Positions 1-10,228 of a DNA stretch of 64,000 nt are shown here, piece after piece. This DNA is from Spisula solida (Eukaryota > Mollusca > Bivalvia > Venerida > Mactridae). Location of the stretch: the NCBI GenBank assembly GCA_947247005.1, contig OX365952.1, positions 5,540,501 to 5,604,500 of the forward strand. The letters run 5' to 3'. Under the pieces are notes generated by a model. That model had not been told where the DNA came from. It was given only the letters and a program-made list of their open reading frames with translations, and did not search any database. Numbering within the stretch: the first letter of the stretch is position 1; each line of letters starts with the position of its first letter. A program made the position numbers and the translations under genes.

Positions 1-376
1 TGAATGTCTCTGTTCAGTTTCGGTTTCAAGATCAATTAATCTCTTTTTATAGGAAAGTAAAAGTTTTTAAGGGTCGTAATCTGTTATCTAGAAACTTATT
101 TGATATTCTGTAACTGCTAAGGAACATATAATTTCATAACTGTACATATTATTTGAAAGACATACCAAAAACAGAATGGAGCTTGAGCTTGATCCTGATA
201 ACCAATTCTTTGTGAACACGGGGCCAGGATTTCCTGTCGTAACAAAGGAATAGAGAATGCTCTTTGTTAGTGTCTTATCATCATAGATCTGTAACATGCA
301 AGATTTATCACCACTGAAGTTGTAAATAAAACAACAAACTCAGTGTATAACTCAAATTGAGTTATTGATTCATCAT
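1..376. other. No gene seen
   Basis: AT-rich sequence with only short open frames that lack splice context or recognisable residues. No repeat or structure was recognised here. Confidence 0.5.
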
Positions 377-512
377 GCACCAGTCAATTGAAACCATGGC
401 CCCTACAGCCCCGAGAATGGAGGGGATTTTTACTTTTGTTTTTTTCCCAAGCACTGTTAAAATCTCTGCCCCCAGGACCATAAGGATGGTAAAACCCCTG
501 CAAAAAGCCCCC
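377..512 (+). repeat. Dispersed repeat A, left part
   Basis: It begins CACCAGTCAATTGAAACCA and continues with GGGGATTTTTACTTTTG and GGTAAAACCCC blocks. The same blocks in the same order occur at 33228-33513, where both ends are present. This copy lacks the right half. It is a multicopy non-coding element; its class is unknown. Confidence 0.6.
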
Positions 513-581
513 ATATGAAAAATTTGTACTGTAAAACAAGTGAAATCCTTCATTAAATTTGCACTTTCAGGATATATGAAT

Positions 582-752
582 GGAAGTGGCTAGAGTTACG
601 GTCCCGTAACTTTAGCCTCAGAGTCTAAAGTTACGGCTCTGACTCACGAGCCGTAACTTTAGTGAATCCCATTAGGTTTGGCTCAAGTTACGGTTCTATT
701 CCATAGTTAGAAATTTATAATGAACCCGTATTTTTAAGTGATTTAATAACGC
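582..752 (+). repeat. Left terminal inverted repeat of the outer element
   Basis: About 165 bp matching the reverse complement of 7543-7708 through AACCCGTA, then fading. It contains GTTACGG/CCGTAAC words in both orientations, which could be transposase-binding sites (inference). Confidence 0.88.
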
Positions 753-828
753 ATGTTTACCTTTTCTTTTTCAGCGATTCACATCTGCCGCCCGTTGTCA
801 GCAAGTTTGTGATGCAAATTTATATATA

Positions 829-3055
829 TATTCAAATGAGAGAATATCGTTGTCATTATAACGTGTCATATGGCACATAAGCTACCTAATTTGAGCGTTC
901 AGTTATAGGTAAATTTTAAGAAAATACCATATTGCTTTGAACTATTTTGTTCCTTGTTTTAAACTTGTTTGATTTTGAAATAAATAAAATCATTACCCGT
1001 GAACTTTGATGTACCTAATTTAAGTCGATCTAAAGTGCCAACTACGACAGTTCTGTCTTGTTTGGAATAATTATAGTCGGTACCTTGCTTGTGAGTCTTT
1101 TGTTTCAATAAGTTGCTACAATCCTAAGTCTAAACATACGCGATATGATAAAAACAAAGCAATTAGGAGACATGCAAACTGTAACCATAGATAGTTAAAG
1201 CTGATCGGCTTTCTTTAAGTCATTTGTTCTATTCAAAATCTGTACAAATCTATTCAAGCTAAAATTGAATTGTAAGTTTTTGAACTATTTTGACGTACAC
1301 GTCTACATAAAAAAATTCTGCAACTTACTAAATTACCTTTTTGAGCTATAAATATACAATTTTGTGCCGAAATTAGACTGATGTAGCCGCTAGTAGTTGC
1401 GGGTTGCGCCTTCGTGTATATGGGTTCTGTTGTCCCCATTCGTGTAACCTAAGGGTTACTGATGCATGTCCATGATAAGTGGAGTTAATTGCCTCGGGAT
1501 CTTAAATGTATGTATGTTGGATTATTTATAACACATTTATATATGTGAATTATATAAATATATTATAGACAAGAGTCCACTGATTTAACAAAACCAATAC
1601 ATCCAGTTCATCATGTTTAATTCCACAATCTTTTCATAGTCCAACAATCATATACACATAATATATATATTAAGTCCATACAATATTGTAATGATATACT
1701 ATTCAGTTACGTCTTAGCATTATGGAGAAATGGTACTAACTACCTGAACTCCAGCCTTCAGACCGACACATTCGATTCTTGCTCGTGCCGTAACACGTGA
1801 CCTTTAACAAATCAACTCACCAAATATACTATATACTGGTCACGTGATACCAATTATTACCTGGTGTGTTGATGAGTAATTTGTATACTAATGACCTCTG
1901 AATGCTTACAATGATTTATACATGTAACACGGTTAGTAATAAGAGATTATTAATATCATAATTTGGTACCTCAAATGTTCAACAATTATATAATTAACTT
2001 TACAAATCTTTGAAAGTTTGTCAAGATGAAGGTATTATATCGGCCTATCCAAATCACAGGTAACTGTATCATTGATAGGTAAAAAAAAATATTTTATAAA
2101 ATTGATCTGATCTTAGAAACGTGCATTAATTTTGTACGAAAGTGGTCAAATTTTCATGGTATCAAAAACAAGAATTGGCATTCGACGTCTTCATAAATTA
2201 ATTACATTCATATACAACATCGTTAGAACTCAGGGCAGAATTGTGAAGAGGCCCAAGCCCTTTTGTTTTGTGAAAATTTAGCGCGAAAATTCTCAAAATT
2301 GTGAAAAAGTAGGCGCGGATACTTTTCAAATTGTGAAAAACTTAATGCGATAAATCATCAAATTATGATACAAAATTTTCAGATGTTAGTTCATTTTTTG
2401 TCAACTTTTCCCAAACATGCATGTATCTATGATAAAAACTTTATATCAAGTCATGTACAGGAATATATGACTGTTATCCGCGATTTGTTTGTTTGGTACT
2501 TAGTGAAGTTGATTTTACAAAAACCATGATGCAACTTCTAATTGTGAATTAAGGGGCCTTTTAGGTTTGTGAAGGGGCCAATAGCAAATTGTGAAGGGGC
2601 CTAATATAGGCCCCTCGTATATAGTGAAAAAAGCCCTGGAACTATCTCACGCCATATGGGTTTATTTTCTAAGTTATAGATGGATGTTTAAAATATGGAT
2701 CTCAAATTAAAGACAAAGCTCTCTAGTTTCTTATTATGTAAAGATATTAAAAATATCACCAGTATTAATGAAATGATTATTAAAATCATCAGTGACTGTG
2801 TGGTCAAGTTCCCGTTTTATAAACCTTTCTAAGATATTATTAATCTTATAACCAAATTTTGTTTTTGTTTACTCTTTATTAATGATACAGTTACCTATGA
2901 TCCAAATAAGCAAAAAGCAATACATATTTTGATCTTACTATTCATACAAGGCCGTGGGACAGCCATTTTCAGTAATTGTATAACTTAACGCGTTTTGGCT
3001 TGAGAATGTGCCGTATGACACGGTATGATGACAACGATATTTTCTCATTCGAATA
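829..3055. mobile_element. Nested inverted-repeat element inside the outer transposon
   Basis: Positions 829-877 (ATTCAAATGAGAGAATATCG through GTGTCATATGGCACA) match the reverse complement of about 3007-3055 with few differences. This gives TIRs of at least 50 bp around 2.2 kb with no recognisable coding. The flanks are TA-rich, so the TSD is ambiguous. A second inverted pair lies inside (about 2048-2075 against 2884-2908, core AGGTAACTGTATCATT), suggesting either a fold-back structure or another nested insertion. Confidence 0.6.
2231..2638. mobile_element. CAGGGC-ended non-autonomous transposon, short copy, 5-bp TSD
   Basis: Ends are CAGGGC...GCCCTG, flanked by a perfect GAACT duplication (2226-2230 and 2639-2643). 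The interior carries many subterminal GTGAA words next to GGCCC or AAAA tracts. Both ends match the longer copy at 4407-5240. No coding capacity. The CAGGG terminus recalls hAT elements, but the duplication is 5 bp rather than the usual 8. Confidence 0.85.
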
Positions 3056-4406
3056 CATAACATAATTCGAATACTTGTATACATACATCCTTCGCGAAAG
3101 TCGCCGGACCGCCGGTCATGACCGATGAAAATCAGTCTGGTCCGACAAAAATTATAGCTCGCCGGTCCGAATGTCCGTCAAAATTTTCGTATCGTCTGGT
3201 ACGAAATTTATCGGTACGAAGCATTATTTCCGGTAATTTAACGATGCGCATGCGCTGGTTGGTTGTTTAAAGGACGGAAAGAGAACTAATTTGCAAAAAG
3301 ACGCTGATTTGACGAATACTTATACTGTACTCTGTCTTCAGTATGTTATTTTCCGAAACACATTTTGTGAATACAAATCTCAACAAAAAAAGATTTTTGA
3401 GAAACAAGTTACGGAAACTAGCAAACAATAATGAATAAGTTTTTTTAAAAATCGACTTTTTGCAAATGTGTTCACTTTCCGTTATTTAAACGAACTTTAT
3501 GATAAGAGTTAATTTCTCTTAGAAACTCTTCACTGTCGTAACCACAATACAATGTCGTTCCTTAAGTACTACGGGAGTGCACAAATTGGGAAAAAAAGAA
3601 AGACAGCCGAAGAAGAAAAGCAAAAACGGAACAAAGAATATGAATCCAAACGAACAGCAAGGTCTTTTCAAGAATCCTGGAAAAAGGGCAGGGATTGGCT
3701 GGAGTTTGATGAACATCAAAACAAGATGTTTTGTAAAGTATGCAAGGCAATAGCCCAAAAGGGTGATGAAACGTCATCTACAAATACATTTATTACTGGT
3801 AGCAATAATTTCAGGGCATCTGCTGTAACAGATCATGAATGTTCAAAGCCTCACAAGCATGCTGCATTAATGGGAGGTAGTAAGCTTAAGCCTGTCACAA
3901 CATCGGAATTATGCCAGTCAGAAGGGGGGACAGCTCTTAAGTTGCTGCGTGCATCTGAACGCCACAGACTAGTGTACCTATTCCGAAATGCACATGCAGT
4001 AGCGAAGCAAAACCGACCAGTCTCTGATTATGTATGGTTATGAGAAGTTGATCTGGCAAAACAAGTAGACATTGGAACAACATACATAAATGACCATGCA
4101 GCAGTCAACTTCGTCCATTATATTGCCAAAGGAGAACAAGCTAAAACTGTTGACATTTGTAAAGGTGCTTCTGTTCTGTCCTTCATGATGGATGGGACGA
4201 CTGATATCTCAGGATCAGAACAAGAAATCTTATACATTCGGACATCAACAAAAGGGAATGTATCCGACAGGTTCCTTAATATGATTTCCCCTAAGTCCAC
4301 AAAGTCGGAAGACTTGTACAGCCATGTTGTAGACGTCTTCAGCCAGTCTAAGATAGAGACAGGTAAACCATGATTAATATGAATTCTTTTTTTTAATGTT
4401 TTCGTG

Positions 4407-5240
4407 CAGGGCTTTTTTTCGCTGAATTGTGAAGAGGCCCAAGCCCTTCTGTTTTGTGAAAAGCGCGAAAAATCCTATAATTGTGAAAAAGAAAGCGCGG
4501 TAACTTTTCCAATTGTGAAAAACTATCAATGAGCATAATAAATCACCAAATTGTCACATAAAAGCACACAGAAATAACTATTTTTAATGTGTGTAACTTC
4601 ATATTATTACCCTCTTGTCCCAGACACACATATTTCATATATCAATGCCATTAGTAGGAAATACATGTAGCATACAGACCTTTAATTCCTGTTACTCACA
4701 AATCTGGCATTGAATGGTAGATCTCCAAACATGCCTCTAGATAAACTTAAAGTGTGGTTAATTTTATTAAGGGAACCAATCAGAACCAATCATCACTTAT
4801 TTTACCCGCCGATCTCAACATTTAAAAAAAAAATATTCACGATAAATATGTACGAAAGGTGCGAAGTACCGAGTACGAATTGTATCGAGTACGAAACGTA
4901 CCGTATCGCCGCATTGTTTTGGACATACGTGTAACGTTAAAGTCCGTTTACATTCGTTCTTTAATGGCCGAAAATAATTTTAGTGTATTTTTTGTCACGT
5001 TCAGTTGATGTTTTATACCATAATAAAGCGATGTCACCTTTGTTTGACGAATTAGATGTACGAAAATGATTGTCTGTAATATGTTTGGTTTGTTAGTTAC
5101 TTTGTGAAGAGGCCGATTTTGTAATAAGCAGACACCGTTTCTGTTGTGATAGATGCCGTTAGACAATTGTGAATGGGGCCGATACGAAATTGTGAAGCAG
5201 CCGATATTCGGCCCCTAATATAGAGTGAAAAAAAGCCCTG
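4407..5240. mobile_element. CAGGGC-ended non-autonomous transposon, long copy, 5-bp TSD
   Basis: It starts CAGGGCTTTTTTTCGC and ends GAAAAAAAGCCCTG, flanked by a perfect TCGTG duplication (4402-4406 and 5241-5245). It lies in intron 1 of the hAT transposase, so it came later. Subterminal GTGAA words match the 408-bp copy at 2231-2638, while the middle is longer and holds GAGTACGAA-like words (about 4860-4900). No transposase seen. Confidence 0.87.
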
Positions 5241-5280
5241 TCGTGAATATAGATGAATACGTAACGTAATATTTTCATGT

Positions 5281-5445
5281 TTTTAAAGTCACGCCCCGGG
5301 GTTGTTGTGCCTTATTTGGTCGCCGTTTTGGCATGGGTTTCTGTGGGCACTGCTCAGGGTAGTTGTGTCGTGGTGTTTCTGATTTCTGTGCTCGGCTGGT
5401 TGGGTTGAGTGGTACCTTCCCTGTCGGATTTTCTCATACCTTTTT
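5281..5445 (+). repeat. GCTCGGCTG dispersed repeat
   Basis: Contains TGTGCTCGGCTGGTTG and CTTCCCTGTCGGATTTT. The same words in the same order recur around 13600-13715 and 44380-44460 on the plus strand, and 22466-22530, 42750-42775 and 61655-61675 on the minus strand. It lies in intron 1 of the hAT transposase remnant. Probably the 3' part of a retroposon (inference). Confidence 0.6.
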
Positions 5446-7542
5446 TTATAAAGTATAATGTTTCAAAACTCTTTGTGTAATTTATTTTTCAGATAAACTT
5501 GTTGGGATGGGAAGTGATGGGGCATCCAATATGACAGGTGTTCGAGCTGGACTTGCCACACTTCTTAGACAACGAGTCAATCCAGAAATGGTTAATGTCC
5601 ATTGTCTATCACATAGACTTGAACTAGCGTTCAGAGACGCTGTGAAGAAAAACAAACAGTATGACAAACAACAAGAAAAGCCACAATAATAAATCTGAGT
5701 TGGAAGCTGCCATTAAAGCCGTCAAAAAGGGTGTTTTACCTCCTAAGGTCACTGGTACACGTTGGTTGCCCCATCTTTTCAGGGGTATTGGGGCTATGAT
5801 GAAAACCTACAATGCTTTGGAAGCTCAACTTGCTACTGCTAGTCACCATAATGCAAAGGCTGAAGGTCTTCACAGGTTGCTAACAGACATCCATGTCATG
5901 GCATTTTGTCTCTTCTTATCAGTAAGTCTAAGAAATATTCATTTTTAATATAAAAATACCAGTTCCAGCAATATAATTAAAGAATATTTTAAATTTTACA
6001 ACAAAGCAGTTTCATAGAACAGTATTTTCAAGTAATGCAAATTAATCAGTGATTACACAATCTGTAAACATAAAGTTATATGATGATCTGTTGTTTCATA
6101 GGATGCCCTAGAACAAGCCATGCGATTGTCACTGAAGCTACAATCATCATATGTTACCTTGTTGGACAGTCTTTGTTGGATAGAGAGTACTATCGAACTT
6201 CTACGTGAGAAGAAAGGCCGGTATGTCTATGATTCCTATAGTCTACTTCATTTATTTAATAACATTGTAAACAATTTAACATGCAGTTGCATCATTATAT
6301 TATACCTGTACTAATTTAAATCTAAATATGCCAATTATCACATTTTGTTATGTAATAATACTAATTACTAATATATTTCATGACTGAAGTATACAGTAAC
6401 AAATGTTCCATTTCACAGGAAACCTGAAGCTCTTGTTAAGCTCATTGAAACCCGTTGTTATGAGGGAATAAATCTCAGAGGCAGCCCATCTAATATGGCA
6501 TATGCGGATGAAATCCTTGATGGATTTATTCTGGCTCTTGAAGTTAGATTCCAAACTGAGTCTGCAAATATCTACAATGCGACTAAGATCCTCAATTTTG
6601 AAAGTTGGCCCTTGAGAAATTTACAAGGTTCAGAATGTTCACTCAGTTAGAAAACAGTTTGTTCAAATGTTTTGCTTGTATCTGTTGACAGTTTATTGTG
6701 TTTCAGATGTTTTAGTTTCTGCTCAATCCTGCATGTTGAAACTTCCTCCCCTGTTCATTAACTATACGCATAATGCATGGTTCAAAGTGTTTGTTTAAAC
6801 TCGATTACCATGGAACATACATGTAATAATATTAGAATTATAAATATATTTTCATTGTCAAAGTAGTCCATATACATATACTACAGGAGAATTGTTTTAT
6901 TTCTTTTGTTTTTTCCATACTGAAGCATGATAATAGAATATAAACATGCATTTTAATTATTAAAACTAGAAACTAAAGTATTTTGTAACCACTTTATAAA
7001 TTTTCCCAGGGATGTTCATTTACATTATGACAAACCAATCATGGCAATGAGGGGTTATTGATAGAACATGATTGCGTGTTTATTCTGCAGACTTTGGGGA
7101 CAATGATCTCAAGATGGTCTGTGCACATTTCGAGCAGAGCCTGAAACAAGTTAATCCAGAGATAACAATCACTGCTGTGATCAATGAATGGAAGATCCTT
7201 AAGAAGCTTATACAAAAAAGGTGAGTTACAAGTGACCTTATGTATCTTTATAATTGAAAAAATAGCACTTACACTATACCTATCAACAGGCATTGCTATT
7301 TACTTAAACTAATCATAGCAATTAATAAGTTTTTAAATGCTATCTATTTTTACTTAGGTTTGGAGACTTGTCTACTCTCACATGGCAGACTGCACTTACA
7401 GTGGCAAGTGGACTTCCCAACATCACTCTGATCATTGACTTGATGCTGACGTTACCATCCACCAGTGCCAAATTTATTTTATGCCGGACCGGATGTCCGG
7501 CCTTTTTTCTCACTTTCGCGAAGCCTGTACATATATATAATT

Positions 7543-7708
7543 ATATAATCAATTAAAATTACGGGTTCCTCATCAATTTCTAACTATGGAATAGAACCGT
7601 AACTTTAGCCAAACCTTGTGGGATTCACTAAAGTTACGGCTCTGAAATCAGAATGGTAACTTTAGAGTCTGAGGCTAAAGTTACGGGACCGTAACTCTAG
7701 CCACTTCC
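7543..7708 (-). repeat. Right terminal inverted repeat of the outer element
   Basis: Reverse complement of 582-752, ending in CTAGCCACTTCC. It directly abuts the right end of the hAT element, so that element inserted next to this TIR or deleted the intervening sequence. Confidence 0.88.
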
Positions 7709-7939
7709 TATATGAATGAGCACTGTTTGTCAAGAATGTGCTACGGGTACAGGACAGATGGACAAATTGACTCAAGTATGCCCCACCACCGAATATCATA
7801 TGTTGGTGAAACTACGGAGATTGCTTAGCTAAACTCCTTCAAAAACTCGATAAAATCACAGGTATAGTCATGCCTATATTACTTGTAGGATAGCTGTAGG
7901 ATGATCTTGGTCTGTGTAGTAAGGACAGTGTCCTTTTCA

Positions 7940-8345
7940 AGCCCCGCTTTCCCTGATATTTTGGCGCGAAACAATAGCCTTGCACTCACACGGCAATGTG
8001 GGGACATAGGAAAAGTAACAAGAGATGTTTGTAAAACATGTATGCCCCCATGGCAGCCCAATAGTCAGAAATGGTGAAGGGTGCAGTGACCTTGACATTT
8101 GACCTACTGACCTCAAAATCAATATGGGTCATCTACTGTTGCCGACCAACCGCCATGTTAAATTTAATGATCCTAGGGGGGTCAAAGGGTTCTCGAGTTA
8201 TCAAACGGAAACATTTTATGAGACCTCCAGACAGACATGCACAAAGCAATATATCAAAGATGGGGGCATAAAAACACGGGACAGTCCCCCCACTATCTCC
8301 TGATCTTCGCCGGGGTGGGCAGTTGACTGACCAGTGCAATAATTT
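7940..8345 (+). repeat. Dispersed repeat A, right part, interrupted
   Basis: GCGCGAAACAATAGC with GTGGGGACATAGG, then AAAACACGGGACAGTCCCC and CAGTTGACTGACCAGTGC, match the right half of the copy at 33228-33513. The two pieces are separated by the TGACCT-rich repeat at 8018-8272, which appears to have inserted here. Confidence 0.6.
8018..8272 (+). repeat. TGACCT-rich dispersed repeat (copy 1)
   Basis: Opens ACAAGAGATGTTTGTAAAAC and TATGCCCCCAT, and closes with ATGGGGGCATA, giving a short inverted pair near the ends. Inside are GTGACCTTGAC, TTTGACCT and ACTGACCTC, then GGGTCATCTACTG and TTCTCGAGTTATC. Further copies lie near 27268-27412 and 27960-28145. I recall closely similar repeats from several bivalve genomes. 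Confidence 0.72.
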
Positions 8346-8396
8346 AGCTATGACCTAATGCTAAATAATCTCAAGAGTCAAATCGTTGGACTTGAA

Positions 8397-8531
8397 ATAG
8401 GAAAGATCACCGTATTCATTTCATATGTAAAATGCCCACCAGCAATCTATTGGATGAATGAACAAATAAAAACCTGCCATTCATCAATACCTAGCTGGTG
8501 TTTTGTATACAAACATGACCTCTCCAATAGG
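8397..8531. mobile_element. Small hairpin MITE (copy 1)
   Basis: Ends AATAGGAAAGATCA and TGACCTCTCCAATAGG are imperfect inverted repeats. The interior is also palindromic (CACCAGCAATCTATTGG against CAATACCTAGCTGGTG). A second copy lies at 17441-17580. Confidence 0.75.
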
Positions 8532-9028
8532 TTGAAATCTTATCCTGGTGATCAATAAAGATAATTTGGTGAAGTTAAATGGTCAGTAAGAATCATTTAT
8601 ACACACGTAACACAGGTTTATTTGGAAAAATTAAATTTGGTGATAAACTAGTTATTATGACGTAAACATGGACTTAACTACACTGGGTCGCGAAAACGGA
8701 TGCTATTAGGAATGCATGAACTGATATACATTTTAACCTATATAATAGAAATGAAAACACGACATTTTAGGTGTCATATAAAGTTTGATTGACAGGCTAA
8801 CCTTGATAAATGTGTCAGTCTTCTTTCTTTGTAGTGATAAAAAACCCCGCGTGGAAGTCGCGCGCTACGGAAAGGAAAACATCCGGTTCGGATGGTTAGG
8901 TTAATAACCAGTGAGTACCCGTACACACCCGTACGGAATTCTTAATTGGCACTAATTAATTCGTGAATCAAAGCGAGTCACTGTGTTTTAAAGGAAAAGC
9001 TGTTTTACCTGTCTATGGATATATCACA
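8532..9028. other. Upstream region and 5' UTR of the sulfotransferase gene
   Basis: Non-repetitive AT-rich sequence with a short GC-richer patch at about 8845-8900 (CCGCGTGGAAGTCGCGCG). No TATA box or initiator could be assigned. The frame of the downstream gene is open back to 8963, but only with a non-ATG codon. Confidence 0.4.
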
Positions 9029-10228
9029 ATGATTCGTACATTGAAGGAAACGTTTGGCTACAAAAGATGGATGTTGTTATGTTTTATAGTGTTTCTTATC
9101 GTTATTATAGTAAAGACGTACAAAATAGGTCACCGCCATAAATCATATTTGAAGGATACTAACTTTGGCAACAATTTACATATGGCGACTGTCATTAATG
9201 CAACGTTTACGTTTACATACTCTGACAAGCTTGTGTACAGTGCAATAGTGAAGGCCAGACGGCAAAATTGTGTTAATAGCGCTTCAAATAGAAAAGCAGG
9301 TTTGTGTTACGTTTATGAAAAGTGCAACAACTACATGTATATCCTTAATGTGGATAAACATGCACCGTTTAGCGTTACGCGTAATGAAAACTTTCCTAAC
9401 AGTTATGCAGACGTGCATGAACACGGAGCTTGCGCTAGAAGACACCCAAAAGCAGTAGTTATTGGGATTTATAAAAGTGGCACTCGTGCACTAATAGACT
9501 TCCTCTCAATGAACCCGCGTGTAGTAATCAAACGTCACCCCGAATATGAAGTGTCATATTTCGACAGATATGCTGATAAAGGTGACGAGTGGTACAGAAA
9601 ACAAATGCCGTATAGTTTTACAGATCAAATAACTATAGAAAAATCTCCCGGTTATTTTAGTAGTTTACAAACACCTCAACGATTATATGAATTCAATCGG
9701 GATATAAAACTAATCCTAATAGTACGAAATCCTATTGACAGAGCGATATCTCATCTCACTTTTGAAGACTATATAATTAAACAACAATATGACAACAGTG
9801 TGTATAATTGTATATTTAAATATAACCCGCTTCAAAATCGAACCATTTTAAACCAGGGTTGTTTCGCTGTCAAAGGCTCAATTTACGACGAGCCGATGGA
9901 AAGATACCTACAGTACTTTCCCTTGGAACAAATACATGTTGTGGACGGAGCACAATTTCAACAAGAACCTTGCGTTGTGTTAAAACAAGTCCAGCAATTT
10001 CTTGGCCTAGAGGACAACATACGTTGTCAAGATTTTGTCTATAATAAAAATAAGCAAACGTTTTGTGTTAATAATGTGACGATCCATAATACTGCTGTTT
10101 GTTATGGCGAAAACCGCGGACGTCAATTTTTGAAATTCGAAGACATACGTCATGAATTATATCAATATTTGAAACCTCACAATGAAAGATTTTTTAAATT
10201 GATAGGACGAAAGTTTAATTGGGAATAA
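9029..10228 (+). CDS. Heparan sulfate glucosamine 3-O-sulfotransferase-like, single exon
   Basis: A 399-residue type II Golgi membrane protein, predicted to move sulfate from PAPS to a glucosamine 3-OH of heparan sulfate. Residues 14-29 (WMLLCFIVFLIVIIV) form the signal anchor, followed by a stem. The sulfotransferase domain starts near 140. It has the 5'-phosphosulfate loop GIYKSGTRA (146-154), EVSYFD (174-179) where family members carry the catalytic Glu (E174), EKSPGYF (204-210), and the 3'-phosphate site LIVRNPIDRAISH (230-242). GSIYDEPMERYLQYFP is also typical. C333 and C346 fit the family's C-terminal disulfide. N-glycosylation sequons are at 57, 270 and 349. I chose the ATG at 9029 (A at -3); the open frame upstream has only a GTG. 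An AATAAA overlaps the stop. Its substrate could differ from heparan sulfate. Confidence 0.93.
   Translation: MIRTLKETFGYKRWMLLCFIVFLIVIIVKTYKIGHRHKSYLKDTNFGNNLHMATVINATFTFTYSDKLVYSAIVKARRQNCVNSASNRKAGLCYVYEKCNNYMYILNVDKHAPFSVTRNENFPNSYADVHEHGACARRHPKAVVIGIYKSGTRALIDFLSMNPRVVIKRHPEYEVSYFDRYADKGDEWYRKQMPYSFTDQITIEKSPGYFSSLQTPQRLYEFNRDIKLILIVRNPIDRAISHLTFEDYIIKQQYDNSVYNCIFKYNPLQNRTILNQGCFAVKGSIYDEPMERYLQYFPLEQIHVVDGAQFQQEPCVVLKQVQQFLGLEDNIRCQDFVYNKNKQTFCVNNVTIHNTAVCYGENRGRQFLKFEDIRHELYQYLKPHNERFFKLIGRKFNWE

Larger units (their letters stand above)
3086..7527 (+). mobile_element. hAT-superfamily DNA transposon, degenerate autonomous copy
   Basis: The left end reads CATCCTTCGCGAAAGT and the reverse complement of the right end reads CAGGCTTCGCGAAAGT. 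Flanks share TACATA (3080-3085 and 7528-7533), a possibly eroded TSD. Subterminal CCGGACC/GTCCGG words are present at both ends. It encloses the broken transposase gene and hosts the 4407-5240 insertion in the first intron. The hAT assignment rests on the encoded protein. Confidence 0.8.
3552..7556 (+). pseudogene. hAT transposase (ZNF862-like), six-exon pseudogene
   Basis: Exons traced by GT/AG sites and matching phase: 3552-4362, 5493-5921, 6102-6220, 6419-6627, 7091-7220 and 7358 onward. Exon 1 starts MSFLKYYG and has a TTF-type zinc finger (FCKVCKAIAQ, later HECSKPHKHA). It then has a FMMDGTTDISGSEQE motif typical of the hAT catalytic region. Exon 2 carries GMGSDGASNMTGV and NVHCLSHRLELAFRDA. 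It is broken three ways: an in-frame TGA at 4041-4043 after YVWL, where relatives have Cys; a frameshift with probable small deletion near 5660-5690; and loss of the C-terminal dimerisation domain after LPSTSA, where the frame runs into TIR sequence. Genes named zinc finger protein 862-like derive from this family. Not functional as it stands. Confidence 0.88.
582..7708. mobile_element. Outer composite TIR transposon with 9-bp TSD
   Basis: The left end starts GGAAGTGGCTAGAGTTACGG and the right end is its reverse complement. The inverted match continues for about 165 bp (582-752 against 7543-7708). Each TIR contains repeated GTTACGG words and an internal palindrome. Flanks are a perfect direct repeat TATATGAAT at 573-581 and 7709-7717, so the target-site duplication is 9 bp. 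Long TIRs with 9-bp duplications are typical of Mutator-like elements; the class is inferred. Almost all the interior is later insertions, and no transposase belonging to this outer element is visible. Confidence 0.88.

Noticed and set aside
1786..1848. Inverted CACGTGA pair as a regulatory site
   Set aside because: Two isolated E-boxes within transposon sequence with no neighbouring gene are not enough to call a feature.
8963..9028. Extended start of the sulfotransferase at 8963
   Set aside because: The codon there is GTG. A nuclear eukaryotic gene should start at the ATG at 9029, just before the predicted signal anchor.
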